Positions 33,135 through 45,639 of a DNA stretch of 64,000 nt are shown here, piece after piece. The first letter of the stretch is position 1; every line of letters starts with the position of its first letter. Below the pieces are notes generated by a model. The model searched no databases, was not told the DNA's origin, and was given only the letters and a program-made list of their open reading frames with translations. Both the position numbers and the translations under genes were made by a program. The stretch is from Muraenolepis orangiensis (lineage: Eukaryota; Chordata; Actinopteri; Gadiformes; Muraenolepididae), in assembly GCA_027704905.1 (NCBI GenBank), contig JANIIK010000686.1:62001-126000 (forward strand). The letters are read 5' to 3'.

Positions 33135-33310
33135 GTGAGTGTGAAGAGCGGGTACGGGATGGGGTGGTTCGCTGTGGAAAGTTAGAACTTAGTCGTTTGT
33201 ATACTAATGTGTTGGCAGTGAATGCATCGCAATGTGCCAGCAGGGCCTCAGGGGAGGACAACTCTGGGAAAAGCAATGGATTTACTTTAAAAACAGATGC
33301 TGAGAAATAA

Positions 33311-34004
33311 CACATGAATACAGGAGTGAACACCAGTATGGATCAGGTGAACACATGAATACAGGAGGGAACACCAGTATGGATCAGGTGAACACATGAA
33401 TACAGGAGGGAACACCAGTATGGATCAGGTGAACACATGAATACAGGAGGGAACACCAGTATGGATCAGGTGAACACATGAATACAGGAGGGAACACCAG
33501 TATGGATCAGGTGAACAAATGAATACAGGAGGGAACACCAGTATGGATCAGGTGAACACATGAATACAGGAGGGAACACCAGTATGGATCAGGTGAACAC
33601 ATGAATACAGGAGTGAACACCAGTATGGATCAGGTGAACACATGAATACAGGAGTGAACACCAGTATGGATCAGGTGAACACATGAATACAGGAGGGAAC
33701 ACCAGTATGGATCAGGTGAACACATGAATACAGGAGGGAACACCAGTATGGATCAGGTGAACACATGAATACAGGAGGGAACACCAGTATGGATCAGGTG
33801 AACACATGAATACAGGAGTGAACACCAGTATGGATCAGGTGAACACATGAATACAGGAGTGAACACCAGTATGGATCAGGTGAACACATGAATACAGGAG
33901 TGAATACGAGTATGGATCAGGTGAACACATGAATACAGGAGTGAACACCAGAATTGATCAGGTGAACACATGAATACAGGAGTGAACTCGAGTATGGATC
34001 AGGT
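33311..34004. repeat. 41-bp minisatellite, about 17 copies
   Basis: Copy B of the array at 13248-13900. More units read gagggaacacc than in copy A. Confidence 0.95.
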
Positions 34005-35625
34005 CACAACAGAGACCGTAACACAATCATTCATATTTCATTCAAACATCATGATCACAACTCAATAACGTTCAATCCTATTCATTCATTTCCAACCAAA
34101 TGATGGGCAGCAGGGTATCGTGTGTGACACGATACCCTGCTGCCCTCTGGTGGAGAGACACCGCAGGTGCAGCCCAACCAACAATTCTCCACAGACATCT
34201 CTGAGCTTATAACAACGCACCCGGTTATTTCCGCTCGGAGAAGAGCACATTTCCATGTAGTTTAAGACCCGTACACCAATCCCACTAGATCAATGATATT
34301 GATCGTCTTATGGGTTCTAGCGGAGTTCATCCACAATGTGGGATGACGGGATGATGAGACCAGCCATAGTTCAACTCTACTATAAACTCAACTCTACTAT
34401 AAAACGTTCAAACGTGTCGTTCTATAAAAAAGGTTTTAATGTCGGTTTGAAGTGCGATCGGTATTGCGATGATGTTCTGTAGCAGCATGATTGCTAACGT
34501 AGCGGTTTAGCGTCCACGTCACGTGTTGACCTACACCTGAGCTTCACCTGTCCTAACAAACACACACCCACACACACACACACACACACGTGAAGCAAGA
34601 ATACCACTTACAAACGGCGAGGAAACCAGAGAGCCAGAACGGCTGTCTTGCTATAGTGATTAGATATTATTGTGAGGCTTCAGCGGTGGTAGCCATCTTG
34701 ATACAGAAGACTGAGACAATGTTCTTATTCGATACCAAACTGGCCCAGATGTATTCCCTGCCGCAGCTCACAACGAACCCGGTGGTTGAAATGTCCACTC
34801 TTATCAATCAATAAAGCAGGGTGGCAAGCCCAAATCCATATTCCTCCAACAAAAGTAGTCCGTGTCTCTCTCCGCCCCCCGCTGCTCCTCCCAGTCTCAC
34901 ACACACACACCTCCCTCCCCTCTTCCCCCCCTCTCCTCCCACTCCCGTTTCTAACTTTCGCGTGACTCTCCCACTCCCGTATATCTAGATATATATATAT
35001 ATATATATATATCTAGCAGTGGCGAAGCGTGTCTATCACATCTGGACCTTCTGTAGACCAGGGGTTCCCCAACTTTTCGGGGGGGGGGGGTAATCGTGAT
35101 ATTGAAAATTGTGTGTGGCTTTTTTTTCAGCTGCAAATGATGGTCGTGAATCTGTCGGAATCAAAATTCCTTTATTCGTCACCCGTACATATATAAAAAT
35201 ATCTATGCACACGTTATTATTAACAATAAAAACCTCATGGTCACATCAAGAGGATTCTGAAATCATCTCGCGACCCCCCCCCCCGCCCCTCGGGGTCCCG
35301 CGCCCCCCCCCCCCTCGGGGTCCCCCACTTTGGGAACCCCTGCTGTAGACCACCCCCACCATTCGAAAATTCAGTTGTTCTAGTCAGACGGACGTCACGG
35401 AGGAGTCACTTTATGCCTTATCTCATTTAGGCAGATCAGATTGTCGCAGCCAATTTCCAAGTGTACCATAGTTGTAAAGCAGTGTCCATGTAGTGACGTA
35501 ACAGCCCAACACAGACCACCACACACAGGCTATCGGTTAAAGGGACGGTCTAACACACAGGCTATCGGTTAAAGGGACGGTCTAACACACAGGCTATCGG
35601 TTAAAGGGACGGTCTAACACGCTTC

Positions 35626-35840
35626 ACGTGAAAAGGCTTAACCTAACTTTAAGTTCCAAAATAGCGATCAATCATCATCAAATGTCTCTGGCATATGTCT
35701 TGTCATTAGCACTTTCACCTGTCAAAATTAAAGTGAAAAGGTGAAAGTGCTAATGACAAAACATATGCAAATTAGGTGATTATTGATCGCGGTTTTGTAA
35801 CTCTTAGTTACGTTAAGTCTTTTCACGTTAAGCGATGCAA
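35626..35840. repeat. Long imperfect palindrome inside hAT family 1
   Basis: The left arm from acgtgaaaaggcttaacc to tagcactttcacct is mirrored by the right arm from aggtgaaagtgcta to ttaagtcttttcacgt. Each arm is about 100 bases and the inner 29 base pairs are nearly perfect. The copy at 62665 has the same structure (about 63325-63530). It may be a foldback transposon inserted in the ancestor of this family. Confidence 0.8.
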
Positions 35841-36155
35841 AGAAAGATCAAGTCCAAATTCTCAATTCAAATGCACAACAATGCTTAACAAACCCAAGAC
35901 AGCCATTAACTAATCAGTCAAGTGTGTGGAAACAAAATGCAACAACCAGCTCAACGAGACGCAACACTGAGACAAAACCAGCAAAGACAAATGAGTCTCA
36001 CTCACCAATGATGTTCACTTAAAGACCAAATCCATTCTCCTGTCCTTCTGGATGAATCGTTCGAACACCATCAGGTCATAAAGATGATCGCTTTTCAGAT
36101 CCAAAATATGTTCCAATTCCCTGCTCTCTTGTCGGTCCCAAATAGCAACACACCA

Positions 36156-36380
36156 TCAGTAGAGCCTCTTGTGGCTAGTAGAGCCCGTTAGCCACGGGTA
36201 TCTTTCCCAGTTGCTACTCTGAAAATGGCGAACATAGCCTGCTTTAACTACTTGAGTCAGCTCCAGATTGTCAGGTGTTGGACGGCCTTTTTTAATAATG
36301 TCCATCTTAACATTAAATGGTCGTCTTGAAAATGGTTCAGACAATAAATCCGCCACGACATCATCTTCACCTGTTGCCAT
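36156..36380 (-). pseudogene. N-terminal fragment of a hAT/ZMYM1-like TTF-type zinc-finger transposase
   Basis: The frame begins MATGEDDVVADLLSEPF and includes GRPTPDNLELTQ and RHFQSSNWERYPWLTGS, typical of the region before the TTF-type zinc finger in ZMYM1-like and related hAT proteins. The zinc finger and catalytic domain are absent. The frame is also present in the copy at the window end (about 63858-64000) and lost from the copy at 15043. Confidence 0.55.
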
Positions 36381-36944
36381 TTTGACATTTCACCTGTTGC
36401 CTAGCTCCCTATTGAGCTGGGGGAAATCTAAAAGAATACGCCCATTGGCTACAAATCACGATATGATTGGTTGATCAAATTGTCAATCCAAACGTACCTC
36501 TCATTTAGTCTAAGGGCCAATGTCAGCGGGAATACTTTGGTTGAAGGATATTCTTCCCAGCAACCCAGAAAAATATCTGATTGGTTGCATTGTTTTTCCA
36601 ACACAAAACCACTCAAATGCGTCGTGCATGGACCGAGAAAGACAAACAAATCAACGTAACACTGTAATATAACACAGATACGATTCTCATTTATTCATTT
36701 TATTTAAATTTTATTAAATGTTATTAAATTGTATTACATTTTATTAATACAATTAATTCGATTTTTTTGGTTTCATCTGAGAGTTCCAGGGTCTTCTCTG
36801 AATACCTTGAAGGCCCTGACGCTTCACCACTGATATCTAGATATATATATCTAGATATATATCTATACAAAGATATACATATATATACATATATATATAT
36901 CTATATCTATATCTATATCTAGATATATATATATGTATGTGTGT

Positions 36945-36945
36945 C

Positions 36946-37034
<89 letters not shown>
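36945..37034. repeat. (GT)n microsatellite plus (TAATG)n
   Basis: About 43 GT repeats, then five TAATG-type units at 37048-37077. Confidence 0.95.
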
Positions 37035-37036
<2 letters not shown>

Positions 37037-37334
37037 AAGGACTAATGTTATGTAATGTAATGTAATGTAATGTAATTTAGGACTATGGCTGGCTGTGATT
37101 GGAGATTTCTGCACAGACCGAAAAAAGAAAAAAGGGAGAATGTCTGGGAAAGCAGAAGAGACTGAATAAACATGTGAGAATAGGAACATTTAAAAAAGGT
37201 CCCAATTTAGTCCTTTTAACTCAATTCAACACCAGCCAAGTTTCACACGTGAGAATCAATGATGCATCGGAGGGAAGAAACACATCATTTTGAATCGTCT
37301 CTGCTAAAGCAACCGGTCCGTCCTGAATCTAAAT

Positions 37335-37545
37335 CTCTCAGTGAAATGAGTTCCTCTCATTTAACCCATCCTGGTATTAGGAGCAGTGGGTATCAGCTAT
37401 TGGATATACAGCTGCCCGAAGGGGAGCAGGGGAGGGGTCCGGTGCCTCGCTCGAGGGCACCTCGGCAGTGCGGCCAGTTTTTCGGGGGGACTCGAACCGG
37501 CGACCTTCCGGTTCCCCGAGCCCCGACGGACCGAGCTATGCACTT
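37335..37545 (-). mobile_element. tRNA-derived SINE
   Basis: On the minus strand: a tRNA-like head with complement of ggactcgaaccggcgacctt, then a body with gggttaaatgagagg. It directly adjoins a LINE coding fragment. Confidence 0.75.
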
Positions 37546-37800
37546 CTTGAGGAACCCGGTGATCGAGGACGCGTACTCGTTGATGTTATTGTCTGAGGCA
37601 ACGCGGAACATGTCCCAGTCAGCGCCATCAAAACAATCCTGCAGCATAGAGTCCGATTGGTCCGACCAGCATTGGACCTCCCTCACAGCGATCGGTTGCT
37701 GCTTCAGTCTCTGCCTATAGGCGGGGAGTAGCTGGATAGAGCGGTGGTCTGATTTGCCGAACGGTGGGCGGAGGAGGGCCTTGAAGCCATCACTTCAGTG
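37546..37800 (-). mobile_element. Rex1/L2-type LINE coding fragment
   Basis: The minus-strand frame contains PFGKSDHRSIQLLPAYRQRL, SDSMLQDCFDGADWDMFRVA and INEYASSI, which resemble the stretch between endonuclease and reverse transcriptase of Rex1/CR1-type LINEs. Only about 80 residues remain. Confidence 0.7.
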
Positions 37801-38600
37801 CACAGCACTACTACCTGCTGGGGATTGAGGTTTACTTCAGTGCACAACAACACCTGATGGCTTCCGCACGCTCCATCTACGAAATAGGCAAATAGGTAAA
37901 GTACAATAAGGTAAAGTACAATAAGGTAAAGTACAATAAGGTAAAGTACAATAAGGTATACAATAGGTAACAATAAGTCTCCTTGTGAATGGACTCATAG
38001 AGCTGCCTGGTGCTCTGCCCTGTCTTGAGTGGCAGGCTTTTCAGTTCGCTGAGCCGTAAAGGAAATTATGTAACATTGTCTTGTATAAGAGTATAAGAAG
38101 AGGTGACACAATGATGGTTATTATTATCATCTCACCTTCTGAGAGAACATATTCACTGAGACATTGCCATTTCGGTTTGGAATAATAATAATGATACCTT
38201 TCCATATTCCCTTGGCATTTCATGACGTACTCTAATGGTAGATTCTGGCATTATGGTAGACTAGATGTTGTTTCATTTGACCCTGCACATAACCCTACAC
38301 TTTGTTCAATGAAAACAGTACCTTTCAATCCCAGAAAGACATTTATACAAATATTTAGTGTCAAATTGAATTACATTTAATGTCATGAGCTATTTCTATT
38401 CTATAGAGCACATCAAGGTCACGAGATCTCCCACCAGTTTGGTTCGGCCACGCCAATCCCCTGTCTCCTCACTAATGATCGGTTCAATGAAACCACCTGC
38501 TGGTTCCCCTACATGAACCCCCAGCTCTCTGACTCTTCACTCACTGCCAGATGGTCGTCTCTGCTCCACAATACCTTGTTTCCCCGCATTCCAGTTACAG
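37801..38600. other. Non-coding, small tandem repeat at 37885-37960
   Basis: Five copies of ggtaaagtacaataa at 37893-37960; the rest has no recognisable gene. 38400-38600 could be the flank of an LTR but I see no ends. Confidence 0.4.
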
Positions 38601-38603
38601 GAC

Positions 38604-39125
38604 GCTGGTCCCTCCTCCTACGCCCCTCACCTGTCTGTCTCCCTGGTCCCTCCTCCTACGACCCCTCACCTGTCTGTCCCCCTGGTCCCTCCTCCTACGC
38701 TCCCTCACCTGTCTGTCACCCTGGTCCCTCCTGATACGACCCCTCACCTGTCTGTCCCCCTGGTCCCTCCTCCTATGACCCCTCACCTGTCTGTCCCCCT
38801 GGTCCCTCCTCCTACGACCCCTTACCTGTCTGTCCCCCTGGTCCCTCCTCCTACGACCCCTCACCTGTCTGTCCCCCTGGTCCCTCCTCCTACGACCCCT
38901 CACCTGTCTGTCCCCCTGGTCCCTCCTCCTACGACCCCTCACCTGTCTGTCCCCCTGGTCCCTCCTCCTATGACCCCTCACCTGTCTGTCCCCCTGGTCC
39001 CTCCTCCTACGACCCCTCACCTGTCTGTCCCCCTGGTCCCTCCTCCTACGACCCCTCACCTGTCTGTCCCCCTGGTCCCTCCTCCTACGACCCCTCACCT
39101 GTCTGTCCCCCTGGTCCCTCCTGAT
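38604..39125. repeat. 39-bp minisatellite
   Basis: About 13 copies with ctcacctgtctgtccccctg and gtccctcctcctacgacc. The long minus-strand frame of QVRGRRRRDQGDR repeats is an artefact of the 39-bp (13-codon) period. Confidence 0.97.
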
Positions 39126-39902
39126 ACAGCTCTTATCCTCCCTGGATGTCATTCCTTCCTCCGCCACAGTATTATCACTTATGTTTATTCATGATTATTC
39201 AATCCTTTCACTTCTCCTTTTGTACCCGATATATTGGGTTGTCATACTTTTGCTGGACTTTCTGGACTCTTCTAGTAATCATAACAATCAAGACTCAAGA
39301 TTCAAGATTATAGATGTTTTTATTTGCCATATGCAATAACAAGTTCAATGGATTACTTATACTCCATATTCCCCCCCCCGCAAGTATGAATTTAACTCGT
39401 CCACACAGCAGAGCAGGAGGCTCTCAAGTTCTCTTGTTTTCTCTCCACTTGGCTCATATTTGAGTAGGAGTGAAGACTCTTCCAGCGGCCTTCCACTTCA
39501 GCATAACACTGGAGCACTATTCAGGGACCTGTCTCATTCAGAAGAATCACAAGCTTTAAAACTCACACACAAAGATGGGCTCTGAGGCCGATCCAGTAGA
39601 TACACACCACACCAATATACATGTTGAACTGATTAATAGTACACCTTGTACTCCATGTGTCACTGTATACAATGCAATGTTAACATCGCACACAATGGCC
39701 AATTGTTGAATTCATTTGCAACCTCAAATTACATTCTCACAATTGTCCAAAGAGGAGGAAGCAACATTTGATAGGAATCATAAAAATACACAGCTTGTAC
39801 ATTTATAAATGTCCCACATTTAAGAGAATCACCACAAACTGTTTAGCAAAACCCAACGACTGATCACGTTAATGACATGATTGTTATGTCATAATTAAAC
39901 AT
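39126..39902. other. Non-coding; possible LINE tail at 39296-39360
   Basis: aagactcaagattcaagatt then tttatttgccatatgcaa looks like a reversed LINE 3' tail. Nothing else is recognised. Confidence 0.4.
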
Positions 39903-40733
39903 ACCAGATCACTATGGAGGGAGTAGGGAGTGATGTATCACTATATCACTATGGAGGGAGTAGGGAGTGATGTATCACTATATCACTATGGAGGGAATAG
40001 GGAGTGATGTATCACTATATCACTATGGAGGGAGTAGGGAGTGATGTATCACTATATCACTATGGAGGGAGTAGGGAGTGATGTATCACTATATCACTAT
40101 GGAGGGAGTAGGGAGTGATGTATCACTATATCACTATGGAGGGAGTAGGGAGTGATGTATCACTATGGAGGGAGTAGGGAGTGATGTATCACTATGGAGG
40201 GAGTAGGGAGTGATGTATCACTATATCACTATGGAGGGAGTAGGGAGTGATGTATCACTATATCACTATGGAGGGAGTAGGGAGTGATGTATCACTATAT
40301 CACTATGGAGGGAGTAGGGAGTGATGTATCACTATATCACTATGGAGGGAGTAGGGAGTGATGTATCACTATATCACTATGGAGGGAGTAGGGAGTGATG
40401 TATCACTATATCCCTATGGAGGGAGTAGGGAGTGATGTATCACTATATCACTATGGAGGGAGTAGGGAGTGATGTATCACTATATCACTATGGAGGGAGT
40501 AGGGAGTGATGTATCACTATATCACTATGGAGGGAGTAGGGAGTGATGTATCACTATATCACTATGGAGGGAGTAGGGAGTGATGTATCACTATATCACT
40601 ATGGAGGGAGTAGGGAGTGATGTATCACTATATCACTATGGAGGGAGTAGGGAGTGATGTATCACTATATCACTATGGAGGGAGTAGGGAGTGATGTATC
40701 ACTATATCACTATGGAGGGAGTAGGGAGTGATT
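39903..40733. repeat. 37-bp minisatellite, about 22 copies
   Basis: The unit contains atggagggagtagggagtga and tgtatcactatatcact. Two consecutive units near 40150-40195 are shorter. The last unit runs into gtgatttcggacactc, a phrase frequent in fish dispersed repeats, so the array probably grew from part of such an element. Confidence 0.97.
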
Positions 40734-40855
40734 TCGGACACTCAATAGACCATTTTCCCAGCTGCAGCTCATAGCACCAGAGTGGTGTAATTATGTTAAT
40801 TACGTAATTATGTTAAGAACATAACAGAGTGTTATGAGAGACACCTGTGTCTATC

Positions 40856-40999
40856 GTGTATTTCTATGTGTGTGTGTGCGTGCGTGTGTGTATTTCTATG
40901 TGTGTGCGTGTGTATTTCTATGCGTGTGTGTGTGTGCTTGTATTTCTATACTGTGTGTGTGTGTGTGTATTTCTATGTGCATGTGTGTGTGTATTTCTC

Positions 41000-41030
<31 letters not shown>

Positions 41031-41053
41031 ATTTCTATGTGTCTATGTGTGTG
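40856..41053. repeat. Interrupted (TG)n with tatttcta spacers
   Basis: Eight blocks of TG repeats separated by tatttctatg. It lies immediately beyond the TRIM stop codon, so it would be transcribed in its 3' untranslated region. Confidence 0.9.
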
Positions 41054-41056
41054 TTG

Positions 41057-41882
41057 CTACAAGCGACACAGAGACACTGAGGAACCATCTCCCACTAACC
41101 CAAACCCAGGGAGGAGGTCCTCCTGGGTGAATGTGGACTGGAAGGTGTGGATGAGTGTCAGTGTGTCTGAGGACCCTCCTCCATCTGGGGACACTCTGTA
41201 GAAGGACAGAGTGCCAGAAGGCCGGTCCACATACACTCCTACTCTGTTAGAGGGGGGGAGACCTATGACTGTGCTACTATTGTTGTACCAGACATAGTAA
41301 TGACCATCATAACAATCAAGTCTCCAGGACTTGTTGTTCCAGCCAAGACAGCTGTCTTTACCCCATCCTCTCCTAGTGATTCCTCTGTATGTCACTCCTA
41401 TAACAACACTTCCTTCCATCTCCACCTCCCAGTAACAGCGGTCAGTCAGACCCTCTCTACACAACACCTGTTGCCAGGAGTCAAATCTCTCCAGGTGATC
41501 AGGATAGGACTTCCTCTCTCCAACCCTCGTCACCTTCCTGTTGTCCTCAGACAGAGAGAGTTCTCTGTGGGCTGTGTTTGGGTCCAGTGTGAGTTCACAC
41601 TCATCTGATGGGAGAGAAGGAAAGACATGATGAGTCTACACAGAAATCCTCCTGATGAGGTCATCAAGATATGAGCCGTTTCAATATGGTGGAAGTGGTG
41701 TGTATTTAGTAAAGTGTTCCAGTGTTTTCTCTCCAGCAGTACTGGAGGAACACTGCTGACTGCTTGTTGTCCTCCTCCTGGCTCTGTTTCCCAGCATGCA
41801 CCTGGGGGGACCCCATGTCCTCACTAGTTCACAATCATCCATCATCCATGTGTCACTTTAGTACCGTTCATTTCACCTTCAG

Positions 41883-41933
<51 letters not shown>

Positions 41934-44080
41934 ACAGATGGAGGACAATCTGGGGACCCTGTGCTCCCACTAGGAGGTCTAGAGGAAGTCCTGGTGCTGG
42001 GACCAGGCTCACCACATTAAGAGCCCCTTTAACACTGAACTGACTTTTTGGACCCGCTAGACCAAGATTTGGGTCTCGGAGACGTCATGAACACACAAAA
42101 GTCTTCATTATAATAATAACTAGATGAAGAATTCAGAATTAATACTTAGAATATGAACCATATTCATAAACGGCATCACCCCTCATAGTATATCATTATC
42201 ATTATAACTGAATGTTTCTAAATACATGAAATACATGTATCATCATCATCATAGTCATGTTATAGTAGGATATGTTATGTATCATAATATAAGAACCTGA
42301 ATTAAATCTGAATAATTATGAACAGCCACAAACAGAGCAGTATTATTTTAGCTGATGTTCTGAATACAAAATACACATAAAAGTATGATGAATAGATATA
42401 TTATTATATATTAATAGATATATTATTATATATTAGTAGATATATTTTAGATGATGTTCTGAATATAAAATACACATATAAGTTTGATGAATAGATCAAT
42501 TATTATATATTAATATATATATTATTATATATTAGTAGATATATTTAAGATTATGTTCTGAATATAAAATACACATATAAGTATGATGAATAGATCAATT
42601 ATTATATATTAATATATATATTATTATATATTAGTAGATATATTTAAGATTATGTTCTGAATATAAAATACACATAAGTTTTATGAATAGATATATTATT
42701 ATATATTAGAAGATATATTTTAGATCATGTTTCTGAATATAAAATACACATATAAGTATGTTTAGCAGCATCCTGATATCAATATAAAAGAATACATGAT
42801 GTCCACCATCATGTATGTTATCAATATATTAATATATTAATAAGATACAGAATGTCCACCGTTGATTCCCAGTAGGACGTCACCTCCTGCTGTGTGGATG
42901 AACTTTCCATCTGAAGAGTTAGTGTGTTGTTGTGATGACTCAAACTAAACAGACACTTACACTCCTTTAGAGTCGACCTCAGGGCAGGCAGCTTCTCCAT
43001 CTCCATGCACTTCTTTACAGCTGGTTTCAGGTCAGGCAGCTTCTTCATCTCCATGTTCAGTGTCTCCTTCAGCTGATCCAGGGATCTCCTCAAGGTCCCT
43101 GCGTATGACGGAGGAGGGACCTCCACCCTGGTCCAGTCCCTGGTGTGTGGAGGATTCTTCAGGGATCTGAAGCTCTGGAGGAAGTGGAGGTGGTCTTCAG
43201 TGTGTGAGAGCTGCTTCACCTCTGAGCTCCTATTGGTCAGATCTTTAACTTCCCGCTCCAGCTCTTTGATGAGGTCTTCAGCTTGTCTCTCTATGGATTT
43301 CAGTTTCTCTTGAACCGTTTGGTTGAGATCATCCCGACACTTTTCAATGCAGCGCATCAGAGCGGCGAGGACCTGCTCACCGTCGGCTAGCTCTCGGTCT
43401 GCTTCTGCTCTGCTGAGCTTCACTGCTTCTATGATCTCCTGAATCTTTCTTTTTCTCTCCTGGATCATCTGCTGAACATCAGACTCTATCTTCCCCAGCT
43501 GGGCCATCTTCAGCTCATATTCCTCCTTCAGAGGTACAACGGGATGGGACCTGTGGTCCGTCTCTGTACAGAACTGACACACACACACCTGTTCAGTCTG
43601 GCAGAAGAGCTCCAGAAGTTGATAATTGTGTTTCTTACACATCCGGTCTCCCAGACGGTCCTGAGGCTCCACCAGCTTATGTTTCTTCAGGCCTAAGACT
43701 CTCTGATGTGGCTCCAGGTGGGAGTGGCAGTAAGACATAAGACACACTAGGCAGGACTTGACAGCCTTCAGCTGGGTCCCGGTACAGATGTCACAGGGAA
43801 CTTCTCCTGGTTCAACACAAGGCTGCTCTTTGACCGGTACGGACCGTCTAAACTGATCAACCATCTCTGATATGAAGGTATTGATCCGTAGATCGGGTCT
43901 TGTGTGGAAAAGCTCGTTGCAAACAGGACATTTGAACTGGACCTTGTCCTCCCAGAACGTGGTGATACAGGCTCTACAGAAGTTGTGTCCACATGGTGTG
44001 AAAACTGGACTGTTGAACACATCCAGACAGACGGGACAGGAAAAGTTCTCCTCAGACCAGGAAGAGTTAGCAGAAGCCAT
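41057..44080 (-). CDS. TRIM39/bloodthirsty-like E3 ubiquitin ligase (RING, B-boxes, coiled coil, B30.2)
   Basis: Two exons in phase 1: 44080-42961 (donor gtaagtgt) and 41604-41057 (acceptor cccatcag), 555 residues. The RING finger has all eight ligands (C15, C18, C30, H32, C35, C38, C51, C54). A B-box1-like C96/C99 cluster is followed by B-box2 from C148/H151, then a long coiled coil (about 190-320) with many EK/ER heptads, and PRY-SPRY from LTLDPNTAHREL (WEVEMEGSVVIGVTY, GVYVDRPSGTLSFY, LLPGFGL). MASANSSWSEENFSCPVC is the usual family start; an upstream Met at 44104 is also in frame. Such genes sit near class I in fish and are thought to act in antiviral ubiquitination. A short duplication (MKKLPDLKPAVKKC and MEKLPALRSTLKEC) ends exon 1. 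No frame damage is seen. Confidence 0.88.
42340..42780. repeat. AT-rich tandem repeat in the TRIM intron
   Basis: About four copies of a roughly 110-bp unit with tgttctgaatataaaataca and agtagatatattt. The rest of the intron has a (TG)n at 41888-41932 and no gene. Confidence 0.85.
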
Positions 44081-44357
44081 TCCTACAAAACATTGTTGAA
44101 TCAAGTCAAAAAACGATCACATTATTTTTAAAAACGTATTACAATGGTTATATTTGTACATATATATGAGTGATGGTGTAGCATAGGGCTTGATATAAAC
44201 ATATAATACACATCTAATACTACATGAACTTAACAATGGTCCACCATCAAAGTGTGTCCGTTGGAACAGGCTCCCTGGTGCAGAACTAACTCTTTGAAGC
44301 CCTTGGTCAACACTCACTACTCACCTTAGAACGCTGTCCACCGCTTAGTTGGACAAA

Positions 44358-44604
44358 GGCTGCTGTCTCTGTCTCCACGTCGAGTCCCAAAGAGAGGAAA
44401 TGTCTCTGTCTCCACGTCGAGTCCCAAAGAGAGGAAATGTCTCTGTCTCCACGTCGAGTCCCAAAGAGAGGAAATGTCTCTGTCTCCACGTCGAGTCCCA
44501 AAGAGAGCAACTGTCTCTGTCTCCACGTCGAGTCCCAAAGAGAGCAAATGTCTCTGTCTCCACGTCGAGTCCCAAAGAGAGGAAATGTCTCTGTCTCCAC
44601 GTCG
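44358..44604. repeat. 37-bp minisatellite upstream of the TRIM gene
   Basis: Six to seven copies of a unit with gtctctgtctccacgtcgag and tcccaaagagaggaa. It lies where the TRIM leader or promoter is expected. 44105-44357 holds no recognised feature. Confidence 0.95.
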
Positions 44605-44709
44605 CGTCTTTCTGCTTTGGTTTCGGTGAGTTTTGTTAGTTTTGTTTCCTCATCTCGTGGCCCCGCCCCCCCCCCCTCGCGTCTATCCGGGAGCAACGAG
44701 CTATGAGCG

Positions 44710-44712
<3 letters not shown>

Positions 44713-44786
<74 letters not shown>

Positions 44787-44793
44787 AGGCGAG

Positions 44794-44863
<70 letters not shown>

Positions 44864-44870
44864 AGGAGAG

Positions 44871-44916
<46 letters not shown>
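44713..44916. repeat. (GA)n microsatellite, insertion site of the LTR retroelement
   Basis: GA repeats with taaggmgaggag interruptions continue beyond the element at 51333-51445, showing the retroelement split one tract. Confidence 0.95.
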
Positions 44917-44918
<2 letters not shown>

Positions 44919-45414
44919 TAGTGTATTTTTATACACTAAGTATACAACTAAGACACTATCTGTGATACTGTATGCATTATCTGTGATACTGTATGCATTG
45001 TAAGGGCCATGTGTATTGAAGTGACCAAAAGGCGCTGCCAGGAAGGCAACCCCCTGGGGTTGCCGGAGATGCGACCAGCCAGGAATGCGACCCCCCTTGG
45101 GGGTTTGAGTCGTAAACTTGTGTGTGACAATGAAGACACCGTGACCAACCAGAGCGCTGGTTGTACCTCTCAGACCAATAGTATTAAGTTGATGTTTGTT
45201 ACTTTGACCACTAGGAGTAGTGGATGTTTTGTGATACTATTGTCTATATAAAGTTTGGTAAAGGAGCGCGTCGCCAGTTCTGCGAATTGGCACGGCAGGC
45301 TCCATCTCGCTGCAGCAGATGCTTTCATTTGATGCTTTGTTCAATAAACATCTTGAACTTAGTATCCGGACCTCTGAGAAGATTCTTATTCCACCAAGTA
45401 GAAATTATACTACA
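44917..45414 (+). repeat. 5' LTR (family T)
   Basis: It starts tgtagtgtatttttatacac and ends attatactaca. TATA-like tctatataaag at about 45243 and polyadenylation signal caataaac at about 45342 are in the expected order. Related LTRs are at 50839-51332 and 54612-55073. Confidence 0.9.
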
Positions 45415-45417
45415 TAT

Positions 45418-45435
45418 TGGCGTCACGAACAGGAT
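45418..45435 (+). promoter_or_regulatory. Primer-binding site, tRNA-Ser-like
   Basis: tggcgtcacgaacaggat begins three bases after the LTR. It is complementary to a 3' end terminating in CCA; from memory it fits a serine tRNA with one mismatch. A donor-like gag|gtaagc at 45516 could serve a spliced RNA for the downstream frame. Confidence 0.6.
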
Positions 45436-45639
45436 TTGGTTAAAACGATTGTTGACCAGCTGCTGTCGGTGAAGCGAGCGCACGTGGGCACCGGTATGCG
45501 CATGCTGGGTTTGAGGTAAGCTCTAAACATCTTCCTCAGAGCGCTTAAGTGCGTCTGCTTTTATTGACTATGATTAAGGCTATGGTTAACAGTTGACCAA
45601 ATCGAAAAGGACCTCCTTTGGGGTTTATTGGATGGAATA

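Larger units (their letters stand above)
35017..36832 (+). mobile_element. hAT family-1 element, longest copy
   Basis: Ends cagtggcgaagcgt and acgcttcaccactg form the inverted repeat, with the perfect 8-bp duplication atatctag at 35009-35016 and 36833-36840. Inside, in order: C/G-rich runs near 35075 and 35270-35320; a 33-bp unit (cacaggctatcggttaaagg) in three copies at 35520-35620; a foldback at about 35626-35840; and a minus-strand zinc-finger-type frame at 36156-36380. No full transposase is present, so it is non-autonomous. Confidence 0.92.
31513..37035. repeat. Segmental duplication, copy B
   Basis: Colinear with 11947-16365. Differences: a LINE end at 31733-32143, a longer (TA)n/GATA tract at 32234-32342, a 50-bp deletion in the Ig exon, and a hAT in the opposite orientation at the same point. 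Confidence 0.9.

Noticed and set aside
38595..39167. Arg-rich repeat protein on the minus strand
   Set aside because: Artefact of a 39-bp minisatellite; no start context, motif or splice structure.
39903..40733. CRISPR-like regular array
   Set aside because: Repeats are contiguous with no unique spacers; it is a eukaryotic minisatellite.
44307..44936. 209-residue frame with DVETETFPLFGTRRG repeats
   Set aside because: Driven by the 37-bp minisatellite and (GA)n; frames shift from unit to unit and it overlaps the expected TRIM leader.
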